Source: an uncultured Selenomonadaceae bacterium
GTDB lineage: Bacteria; Bacillota_C; Negativicutes; Selenomonadales; Selenomonadaceae
Assembly (NCBI GenBank): GCA_946402475.1
Contig: CAMIWP010000066.1
Span: forward strand, 1 to 6,671
Length of the DNA: 6,671 bases
Direction of reading: 5' to 3'
Of the stretch, positions 1-4,220 are shown piece after piece (the first letter of the stretch is position 1; every line of letters begins with the position of its first letter). The notes below the pieces were generated by a model that made no database searches, was not told the origin of the DNA, and saw nothing but the letters and a program-made list of their open reading frames with translations. The translations under genes were made by a program, and so were the position numbers.

Positions 1-27
1 TATACGGCATATATGAGCATCTGTCAA
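1..27 (-). promoter_or_regulatory. Possible leftward sigma-A promoter cut by the window edge
   Basis: Read on the minus strand, positions 27-22 are a perfect TTGACA. After a 17-nt spacer (21-5), positions 4-1 read TATA, the first four bases of a -10 box whose last two bases lie outside the window. This would drive transcription leftwards out of the window, towards whatever follows the repressor gene, for example an integrase or superinfection gene; that is inference. The segment 1-81 has no gene and is AT-rich. Confidence 0.4.
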
Positions 28-81
28 CTACTAGATATGGTTATATAATCAATATATATTGTATGCGCACAAACGACTCCC

Positions 82-243
82 TCACATCCTCCTCCGGAGC
101 TCCACAACCTTCCCGATAATCTTGATGGGGAGCGATTCGACTTCTTCCCAGGAGTAGAAGTGGGGTGTATAGACGGCCACGTTGTGGCCAATAAGGGTGA
201 GGCCTTCGCGGGATTCCTTGACCTCCTTGATGGTGGCGTCTTT
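82..243 (-). pseudogene. C-terminal remnant of a displaced LexA/CI-like (S24) repressor
   Basis: Reading leftwards from the stop codon of the complete repressor, the same frame continues for 54 codons to TGA at 84-82. The peptide begins KDATIKEVKESREGLTLIGH and ends IIGKVVELRRRM. This is the usual end of Firmicute phage CI-like repressors of the LexA/S24 fold: the strand with the catalytic lysine (ATIK), then the hydrophobic strand, then the IIGKVV finish. It aligns with roughly residues 162-212 of the neighbouring intact repressor but differs strongly in sequence and is GC-rich (two sampled lines give 55-58%). It has no usable start codon (the only Met is the last residue) and no ribosome site, so it should not be expressed alone. 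I read it as the scar of an older repressor whose front part was replaced. Confidence 0.75.
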
Positions 244-882
244 TTAGTCGTTCAAGTGCAACCAACCAACAACCAGTCCCAAGATTTTTATTTTGTCGCA
301 ATCTTCAAGGAAAAAGAATCTAGATTTTAAATTGCAACTAGCAGGGCGCAGTTCAATTCCTTTCGGATGAAAGTATAATTTTCTTATAATTGCAAATTTT
401 TCAACTAATACGCAAGCGATCTGTCCATCTTCTACGTGAGTCTGTTGTTTCACGAGAACAATGTCATGTGGCGAAATATTTGCATCTATCATAGAGTTAT
501 CTGGCATGGGCAATGCAAAATCTGCTACATTCTTTTCACTGAGTCCTATATGTCCTACTAGGTTATCTTGATTGTAAATTTTACGACTATGGGAGATCGT
601 CAAGAGAACAGGTATTTCATCAAGAGGATGTTCGGCTGGAAGAGGGTTGTGTTTTTGCATGGCAGATGGAAATTCTTCAAAACTCTTCCACCCCATCAGT
701 TCTGCCGGAGTAGTATTCAATGCATTTGCTAGAGGTTCTAAAACTGTGGTAGGCAGATTTTCAATATCGTTACTTTCATATCTATAAATGGTAGCACGAT
801 TTTTTTTTAGTTTTTCAGCAAGTTCGTCAACAGACAGTCCAAGTTCCCTTCGACGTTGTTTGATTCGTTCTCCTATGGTCAT
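244..882 (-). CDS. CI-like phage repressor, XRE HTH plus S24/LexA-fold domain, probably non-cleavable
   Basis: This is a 212-aa protein. Residues 3-62 form an XRE-type helix-turn-helix (LSVDELAEKLKKNRATIYRYE). A linker of about 25 residues follows, then a LexA/S24-like C-terminal domain (about 88-209). The serine motif is present (DNSMIDANISPHDIVLV, Ser130). In the segment IPVLLTISHSRKI, His98-Ser99 occupy the place of the normal Ala-Gly scissile bond. In AIIRKLY, Arg167 stands where the catalytic lysine is expected. The predicted role is to keep lysogeny by binding operators in 883-1052; it may not respond to RecA-stimulated self-cleavage. The start at 882 was chosen because AGGAGGG (898-892) lies 9 nt upstream. 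The ATG at 889-891 is too close to that site, and longer starts run through the promoter. The gene is AT-rich and transcribed divergently from the cro-like gene. Confidence 0.9.
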   Translation of the reverse strand: MTIGERIKQRRRELGLSVDELAEKLKKNRATIYRYESNDIENLPTTVLEPLANALNTTPAELMGWKSFEEFPSAMQKHNPLPAEHPLDEIPVLLTISHSRKIYNQDNLVGHIGLSEKNVADFALPMPDNSMIDANISPHDIVLVKQQTHVEDGQIACVLVEKFAIIRKLYFHPKGIELRPASCNLKSRFFFLEDCDKIKILGLVVGWLHLND

Positions 883-904
883 GGTGTTCATCCCTCCTAT
901 GTAC

Positions 905-932
905 ATCTTAACATATTTTCGCATATTTGCAA
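905..932 (-). promoter_or_regulatory. Candidate leftward repressor promoter (PRM-like)
   Basis: On the minus strand, TTGCAA (932-927) is separated by 16 nt from TAAGAT (910-905). Transcription would start only a few bases before the AGGAGGG of the repressor gene, giving a very short leader. The -35 hexamer is the first part of operator-like site O1, so occupancy of O1 would shut this promoter and allow autoregulation. Both hexamers are imperfect, so this call is tentative. Confidence 0.4.
919..932. promoter_or_regulatory. Operator-like palindrome O1
   Basis: TCGCATATTTGCAA has the pattern TCGC-N6-GCRA shared with the sites at 1018-1031 and 1264-1277. It covers the -35 region of the candidate repressor promoter, consistent with autoregulation by the CI-like protein or repression by the Cro-like protein. 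Confidence 0.5.
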
Positions 933-958
933 TACCTTGTGGTAAAAATAAAGAAAAA

Positions 959-973
959 TCGCAGTCTATGCGA
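959..973. promoter_or_regulatory. Operator-like palindrome O2
   Basis: TCGCAGTCTATGCGA is a perfect 5-bp inverted repeat (TCGCA/TGCGA) around a 5-nt centre. It uses the same TCGC...GCGA half-sites as the other three candidates but is one base longer (15 instead of 14). It ends 8 nt before the -35 box of the rightward promoter, between the two divergent promoters, which is a typical place for a phage operator. Confidence 0.55.
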
Positions 974-981
974 AAAACATG

Positions 982-1010
982 TTGACAATGTAGAACTAAT
1001 AATATACAAT
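982..1010 (+). promoter_or_regulatory. Strong rightward early promoter (PR-like)
   Basis: TTGACA (982-987, perfect), a 17-nt spacer, then TACAAT (1005-1010, 5 of 6 bases). The predicted transcription start is near 1017. It reads into the cro-like gene and probably the whole early operon, since no later convincing promoter or terminator is visible to the right end. O2 lies just upstream and O3 sits on the expected start point, so it should be tightly controlled by the CI-like and Cro-like proteins. Confidence 0.8.
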
Positions 1011-1017
1011 TAAATTG

Positions 1018-1031
1018 TCGCATAAACGCGA
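1018..1031. promoter_or_regulatory. Operator-like palindrome O3
   Basis: TCGCATAAACGCGA fits TCGC-N6-GCRA and is embedded in a 12-base stretch, TTGTCGCATAAA (1015-1026), repeated exactly at 1261-1272. It lies at the expected +1 of the rightward promoter, so a protein bound here would block initiation. Confidence 0.55.
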
Positions 1032-1052
1032 TAAAGAGAGGAGGTGATCTGA

Positions 1053-1271
1053 TTGGTAAATATTAATAAGCTTAAAGGCAAGATAGTTGAGCGAGGAATG
1101 AATGTCGGTAGTGTTGCCAAGGCAATAGGAATCAACCATGCGACGCTTTACCGAAAGCTGAATGCTGATGGTGAAAACATTTCGATTAAAGAAGCCTGTC
1201 TCATAGGGAAAACTTTGAAATTGAGTGTAACCGAGATGAATGAAATTTTTTTTGCCCAGTTTGTCGCATAA
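1053..1271 (+). CDS. Cro-like XRE-family regulator
   Basis: This 72-aa protein is almost entirely one helix-turn-helix domain (NVGSVAKAIGINHATLYRKL, about residues 17-36). It ends in the sequence EIFFAQFVA, a finish common in small Cro-like regulators of Clostridia and other Firmicute phages. It is the first gene of the rightward transcript and lies divergent to the CI-like repressor, the classical place for Cro, so it probably represses the repressor promoter and later the early promoter. The start is TTG at 1053. It is supported by an extended Shine-Dalgarno, AGGAGGTGATC (1039-1049), that matches the 16S tail closely and has 8 nt between AGGAGG and the start codon. Operator-like site O4 overlaps its stop codon. 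Confidence 0.88.
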   Translation: MVNINKLKGKIVERGMNVGSVAKAIGINHATLYRKLNADGENISIKEACLIGKTLKLSVTEMNEIFFAQFVA

Positions 1272-1277
1272 ATGCAA
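1264..1277. promoter_or_regulatory. Operator-like palindrome O4 between the two rightward regulators
   Basis: TCGCATAAATGCAA is the same TCGC-N6-GCRA element as O1 and O3 and shares 12 exact bases with O3 (1261-1272). It overlaps the stop codon of the cro-like gene and lies 24 nt before the next start. There is no clear promoter here, so binding might act as a roadblock or a distant loop partner; this is inference. Confidence 0.45.
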
Positions 1278-1301
1278 CATACAACATAAGGGGGTGAGAG
1301 G

Positions 1302-1724
1302 ATGGAGAGAACAACCCATGATTTTGAAATGAGCGAACGCATTAGGATTTGCTTACGTCAAAAGAGTATGCGGCTAAAAGACCTAGCCGAATCAACACAT
1401 ATCCCTTTGTCTACATTGTCGGATATAGTACATGGCAAAACTAGAAAGTTAGACATTCAAAAAGCTAAGGATATTTGCCGTATTTTAGGATGTACACTGG
1501 ATTTTCTTGTTGGTAAGGAAGGATGTGAGAGGGTGGAGAGCAACATTGTGTTAAGCAAAGAGAGAAAAGAAAAAAGGCAGCATGCCACCAAAGAAATACT
1601 TAAAATTCTTGAAGGCATGCTGCTGGGAGACGCGGAGTACGCACTCCTTTCTGCGCACAGACAATTAAGCTCTAATTGCCGTGTGCAGCTTCTTTCTCCA
1701 GAAGAAGAGAGCGCGCGCCTTTGA
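1302..1724 (+). CDS. Second XRE-family HTH regulator, 140 aa
   Basis: Residues 11-71 form an XRE helix-turn-helix domain: RLKDLAESTHIPLSTLSDIV holds the turn and recognition helix, and ILGCTLDFLVG closes the domain. The 65-residue tail is charged at first (about 84-95) and otherwise has no domain I recognise. The protein probably binds DNA and tunes the lysis/lysogeny switch or early expression; its targets are unknown. The start at 1302 was chosen for the purine-rich site AAGGGGGTGA (1288-1297). The inner Met10 has no good ribosome site. Base composition changes within the gene: AT-rich up to about codon 104 and GC-richer after, with a 10-bp inverted repeat across the change. The C-terminal tail may therefore derive from the recipient phage. 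Confidence 0.85.
   Translation: MERTTHDFEMSERIRICLRQKSMRLKDLAESTHIPLSTLSDIVHGKTRKLDIQKAKDICRILGCTLDFLVGKEGCERVESNIVLSKERKEKRQHATKEILKILEGMLLGDAEYALLSAHRQLSSNCRVQLLSPEEESARL
1577..1623. repeat. Perfect 10-bp inverted repeat inside the second XRE gene
   Basis: GCAGCATGCC (1577-1586) and its exact complement GGCATGCTGC (1614-1623) are separated by 27 nt. The right arm sits at the point where AT-rich sequence gives way to GC-rich sequence. No U-tract follows, so it is not a standard terminator. It could form an mRNA hairpin, be a protein site or mark a recombination joint. Confidence 0.6.
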
Positions 1725-1757
1725 TTAACATCCCATAAGTGAGGGAGGGATTGAGTT

Positions 1758-1994
1758 ATGATCAGGAAAATTATGCCGGAGTTGGCGGCAGCCATGATGG
1801 GAAAAGGGCCGCAGTTTGTCAGGATAGGATTGCAGAGAAATCTGCTGCCTTTCGGAAATGCGGTTCCTACAGGCAACATCGGCAGGAAGCAGAAATTCTC
1901 ATACTACATTAGTCCGAAGCTGTTCATGGAATATACGGGCTTCACGGAGAAGGAAATCAGAGAAGCGGCTGCCAAGGGCGGGTATGCTATATGA
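1758..1994 (+). CDS. Small conserved phage protein, putative DNA-binding (excisionase/MerR-like helix)
   Basis: This 78-aa protein contains the pattern MGKGPQFVRIGLQRNLLPFG followed by YYISPKLFMEYTG. The pattern is familiar from short early proteins in Firmicute phages: a helix-turn-helix with a helix 'PQFVRIGLQ', then a turn 'LLPFG' and a wing-like strand 'YYISP'. From this architecture I infer a winged-helix DNA-binding protein of the excisionase/MerR kind; the target is unknown. The ribosome site GAGGGAGGG (1741-1749) lies 8 nt before ATG 1758. Its stop TGA overlaps an ATG (ATGA at 1991-1994) that is in frame with the next gene, so translation may be coupled. Confidence 0.7.
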   Translation: MIRKIMPELAAAMMGKGPQFVRIGLQRNLLPFGNAVPTGNIGRKQKFSYYISPKLFMEYTGFTEKEIREAAAKGGYAI

Positions 1995-2011
1995 GAAGGG
2001 AGGAACGAACA

Positions 2012-2155
2012 ATGACGGACAGGGAAAGAATCCTTGAGAAGATTGACCTTTACTGCGATGCGGACCGCAGGGGAATGGCCACGGCGGACGAACTGAGAGC
2101 AAACGCCCCGACGCTCGGGGAGTGCATGGAGGCGTACCGTGGACAGGGTGTATGA
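2012..2155 (+). CDS. Hypothetical small phage protein, 47 aa
   Basis: The peptide starts MTDRERILEKIDLYCDADRR and continues GMATADELRANAPTLGECMEAYRGQGV. It is soluble, mostly helical and acidic, with two cysteines, and I cannot assign a function. ATG 2012 is preferred because AGGGAGGA (1997-2004) lies 7 nt upstream. An alternative in-frame ATG at 1991 overlaps the stop of the preceding gene (ATGA) and would give 54 aa. Its 3' end overlaps the start of the next small gene in another frame. It is shorter than the usual cut-off for gene callers and may be missed by them. Confidence 0.6.
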   Translation: MTDRERILEKIDLYCDADRRGMATADELRANAPTLGECMEAYRGQGV

Positions 2156-2264
2156 AGTATCCGGTTACGGCCTTGCGGCAATCCTGCTGGCGGCCTTCGC
2201 TCTTGGCTACTCCGTGGGGGAGAGCATCAGCCAATGGACGATGGCGATAAGGGGATTGATGTGA
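2139..2264 (+). CDS. Tiny single-pass membrane protein, 41 aa
   Basis: A GTG start at 2139 has GGAGG (2128-2132) 6 nt upstream, a good ribosome site that lies inside the preceding gene. The peptide has a short charged N-terminus (VDRVYEVS), one hydrophobic helix of about 17-18 residues (GYGLAAILLAAFALGYSV), then a polar tail with one basic residue (WTMAIRGLM). It is probably inserted in the host inner membrane. Small transmembrane peptides are common in early phage operons and may serve in superinfection exclusion or host takeover, but nothing here tells which. It overlaps the preceding 47-aa gene by 17 nt in another frame, which suggests translational coupling. Confidence 0.55.
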   Translation: MDRVYEVSGYGLAAILLAAFALGYSVGESISQWTMAIRGLM

Positions 2265-2332
2265 AGGCAAAAGAAAAAGGCCGCCCGGAGGGAACCGGAC
2301 AGCCGAAAGAGTTTAGCACAACTACAGTTTAG
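2261..2332 (+). CDS. Possible 23-aa basic peptide (weak call)
   Basis: GTG 2261 overlaps the TGA of the membrane peptide gene (2262-2264), with GGGGA (2251-2255) 5 nt upstream. The product VKAKEKGRPEGTGQPKEFST ends TTV and holds a GRP core between basic residues, loosely like an AT-hook. The frame is short enough to arise by chance. It may only be leader sequence before the HD-domain gene. Confidence 0.25.
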   Translation: MKAKEKGRPEGTGQPKEFSTTTV

Positions 2333-2337
2333 CACAA
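2310..2337 (+). repeat. Pair of 12-bp direct repeats upstream of the HD-domain gene
   Basis: AGTTTAGCACAA occurs at 2310-2321 and again at 2326-2337, with CTAC between, a 16-bp period. The pair is AT-richer than the surrounding sequence and stops 18 nt before the next start codon. It could be a binding site for an early regulator or an iteron-like pair; two copies are too few to say. Confidence 0.6.
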
Positions 2338-2355
2338 AAAGGATGGTATGAAAAG

Positions 2356-2943
2356 ATGGAAGACACAAAGAGCATCATACTCAAAGCCCTGTCGGGCTGT
2401 GAGCGTCCCATGCATGACCTCATTCTATGGCTGAAGGACTCGGACTTTTTTACGGCGCCGGCATCGACCAGGTTCCACGGGGCGCACCGGGGCGGACTGG
2501 CGGAGCATTCCCTCTGCGTCTACAATACGCTCCTGAACCTCGGAAACAGCTTCAATATCCACTATCCGCTGGAATCCATGGTCATCTGCGGGCTCCTGCA
2601 TGACATTTGCAAGGTTGACTTTTACAAGGAGAGCACGCGGAACGTCAAGAATGAGCAGACCGGCCAATGGGAAAAAATTCCGTGCTACACCATTGAGGAT
2701 TCGCTTCCCATAGGGCATGGTGAGAAATCCGTGATCATCCTGCAGAGATTCATGTATCTTACGGAGGTTGAGGCTTATGCCATCCGCTGGCATATGGGGG
2801 GATTTGACGACGCTGCAAGAGGGTATGCCGGAGGCATTATGCTCTCGAATGCTTTTCAGAAGTGCCCGCTTGCCGTGCTCTTGCATATGGCGGATCTGGC
2901 GGCATCCTATCTGGTGGAGGAAAGGAAGGAACAGGAATGGTGA
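2356..2943 (+). CDS. HD-domain metal-dependent phosphohydrolase, phage early protein
   Basis: This 195-aa protein carries the HD-superfamily ligand set: His51 in GGLAEHSLCVYN, the His82-Asp83 doublet in GLLHDICKVDFY, further histidines at 121 (GHGEKS) and 146 (RWHMGG), and Asp180 in LLHMADLAASYL. The order H...HD...H...H...D is complete, so the site should bind one or two metal ions and be active. Family members act on nucleotides, cyclic nucleotides or nucleic acid; the substrate here is unknown. Its place in front of two DNA-handling ATPases suggests nucleotide-pool or DNA-end processing during replication (inference). The ribosome site is weak (AAGGA at 2339-2343, 12 nt upstream). The gene end overlaps the next start by 7 nt, implying coupled translation. 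Confidence 0.85.
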   Translation: MEDTKSIILKALSGCERPMHDLILWLKDSDFFTAPASTRFHGAHRGGLAEHSLCVYNTLLNLGNSFNIHYPLESMVICGLLHDICKVDFYKESTRNVKNEQTGQWEKIPCYTIEDSLPIGHGEKSVIILQRFMYLTEVEAYAIRWHMGGFDDAARGYAGGIMLSNAFQKCPLAVLLHMADLAASYLVEERKEQEW

Positions 2944-4220
2944 AAATCAACCAGCTTTCGATCGAGAATGTGAAACGGGTGAAGGCGCTGCAGCTCCAGC
3001 CCTCCGCGAGCGGCCTTACCATCATCGGGGGGAGGAACGGGCAGGGGAAGACCTCCGTTCTGGATGCCATTGCGTGGGCGCTCGGAGGGAAGAAGTTCGA
3101 GCCCTCTATGGCGCACAGGGACGGCAGCGTGTCAGACCCGAAACTCCATGTGGAGCTTTCCAACGGCATCATCGTGGAGCGTTCCGGGAAGAATTCCTCC
3201 CTCAAGGTGCTGGACCCTTCCGGAAAGAAATCCGGGCAGAAACTCCTGGACAGCTTCATCGAGAATCTGGCGCTGGACCTTCCCAGGTTCATGCAGGCAA
3301 CTCCCGCAGAGAAATGCAAGACGCTTCTCCAGATCATCGGCGTGGGCGACGAGCTCATGAAGCTGGACAACGAGGAGGCCACGCTTTACAGCAGGAGGAC
3401 GGAGATCGGGCGCATCGCCGACCAGAAAAAGAAGTACGCTGCCGAAATGCCTTTCCATCCGGATGTTCCGAAAGAACCGGTCAGCGCGGCGGACCTCATC
3501 GCCCGGCAGCAGGAAATCCTGAAAAGGAATGCGGAGAATCAGCGCATCCGGGAGAACCGGGACATAATCCAGAAGGATTTGGAACAGGCCAGGGAACGCC
3601 TGACGCAGGCGGAAAAGGATGTTGACATCCTCACGGAAAAACTCAGGATTGCCCAAAAAGATGCCATCGACCTCCGGGACGAATCCACGGAGGAGCTTGA
3701 GAGGAACATTGCCGATGTGGATGCCCTCAATGTGAAAATCCGCGCCAATCTCGACCGGGAAAAGGCAGAGATTGATGCGGAAGGGTTTTCCAAGCAGTAC
3801 CGGAACCTTACCGCAGACATCGAGGACATCCGGAAGGCGCGCAAAGACCTGCTGGACCAGGCGGACCTTCCGCTTCCCGGCCTTTCCGTGGAGAACGGTG
3901 AACTGGTCTACAACGGACAGAAGTGGGACTGCATGAGCGGCAGCGAGCAGCTGAGGGTCGCCGTGGCCATTGTCCGGAAGCTGAATCCCGAGTGCGGCTT
4001 CGTCCTCATGGATAAGTTGGAGCAGATGGATCAGGAGACATTGAAGGAGTTCGGCGCATGGCTGGAGGGCGAGGGACTGCAGGTCATCGCCACAAGGGTG
4101 TCCACGGATGGGGAATGCTCCATCATCATTGAGGACGGATATGCAAAGGATGAGGCGGCACCCAAGGCGGCGGCCGAAACCCAGGAAACGAAAGGATGGG
4201 GAACATGGGCATCAAAGTAA
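2937..4220 (+). CDS. SMC/SbcC-like AAA ATPase (AAA_23-type), phage recombination module
   Basis: This 427-aa protein has a split ABC-type ATPase. A Walker A lies near the N-terminus (GGRNGQGKTS, residues 31-40). A charged coiled-coil-like middle spans roughly 195-315. The C-terminal half has an ABC signature (SGSEQLR, 334-340) and Walker B (GFVLMDKLEQMD, Asp359). The residue after Asp359 is Lys360, where Rad50/SMC proteins carry the catalytic Glu; Glu362 lies nearby. The coiled coil is short and has no CxxC zinc hook, so it is much smaller than SbcC/Rad50. It probably binds or remodels DNA with the downstream Sak4-like and ssDNA-binding proteins. ATG 2937 was chosen over longer starts because GGAAGGAA-like sequence lies just upstream and the family begins with 'MVKINQLSIENVKRVK'. 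Confidence 0.88.
   Translation: MVKINQLSIENVKRVKALQLQPSASGLTIIGGRNGQGKTSVLDAIAWALGGKKFEPSMAHRDGSVSDPKLHVELSNGIIVERSGKNSSLKVLDPSGKKSGQKLLDSFIENLALDLPRFMQATPAEKCKTLLQIIGVGDELMKLDNEEATLYSRRTEIGRIADQKKKYAAEMPFHPDVPKEPVSAADLIARQQEILKRNAENQRIRENRDIIQKDLEQARERLTQAEKDVDILTEKLRIAQKDAIDLRDESTEELERNIADVDALNVKIRANLDREKAEIDAEGFSKQYRNLTADIEDIRKARKDLLDQADLPLPGLSVENGELVYNGQKWDCMSGSEQLRVAVAIVRKLNPECGFVLMDKLEQMDQETLKEFGAWLEGEGLQVIATRVSTDGECSIIIEDGYAKDEAAPKAAAETQETKGWGTWASK

Larger units (their letters stand above)
244..1612. other. AT-rich immunity cassette with sharp compositional edges
   Basis: Sampled 60-nt lines inside this stretch contain about 37-45% GC, against 55-58% at 121-240 and about 58% around 3300. 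The left edge falls at the repressor stop codon, next to the repressor remnant. The right edge falls around codon 104 of the second XRE gene, where the line 1621-1680 rises to about 53%. The stretch holds the repressor, the divergent control region, the cro-like gene and most of the second regulator. Modular exchange of a whole immunity region between temperate phages is well known; its application here is inference from composition and the left-edge scar. Confidence 0.55.

Noticed and set aside
21..49. Rightward promoter CTGTCA-N17-TATAAT in the left edge
   Set aside because: The -10 is perfect but the -35 matches only 4 of 6, and it would transcribe only antisense into the repressor remnant. 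It overlaps the better leftward candidate.
293..300. Further TTGTCGCA copy inside the repressor gene as a fifth operator
   Set aside because: Only one half-site is present; the matching GCRA half is missing, and the bases code for conserved repressor residues.
41..301. An 86-aa minus-strand open frame with arginine- and proline-rich sequence
   Set aside because: It is out of frame with the clear repressor remnant in the same region and has no ribosome site or family resemblance; a shadow frame.
1725..1757. Possible terminator or promoter between the second XRE gene and the 78-aa gene
   Set aside because: No GC stem with a U-tract and no -35/-10 pair with acceptable spacing; only a ribosome site is visible.
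1457..1879. A 140-aa minus-strand frame opposite the second XRE gene
   Set aside because: No domain, no ribosome site, and it crosses two convincing plus-strand genes; a shadow frame.
2862..2936. Longer N-terminus for the SMC-like ATPase using an alternative start at 2862
   Set aside because: It would add 25 residues of no resemblance before the natural 'MVKINQLSIEN' start and overlap the HD gene deeply; ATG 2937 has a good ribosome site.
2768..3625. A 285-aa plus-strand frame rich in Arg and Gly overlapping the HD and ATPase genes
   Set aside because: Composition is typical of an out-of-frame reading of GC-rich coding DNA, and the overlapped frames carry clear HD and Walker motifs.
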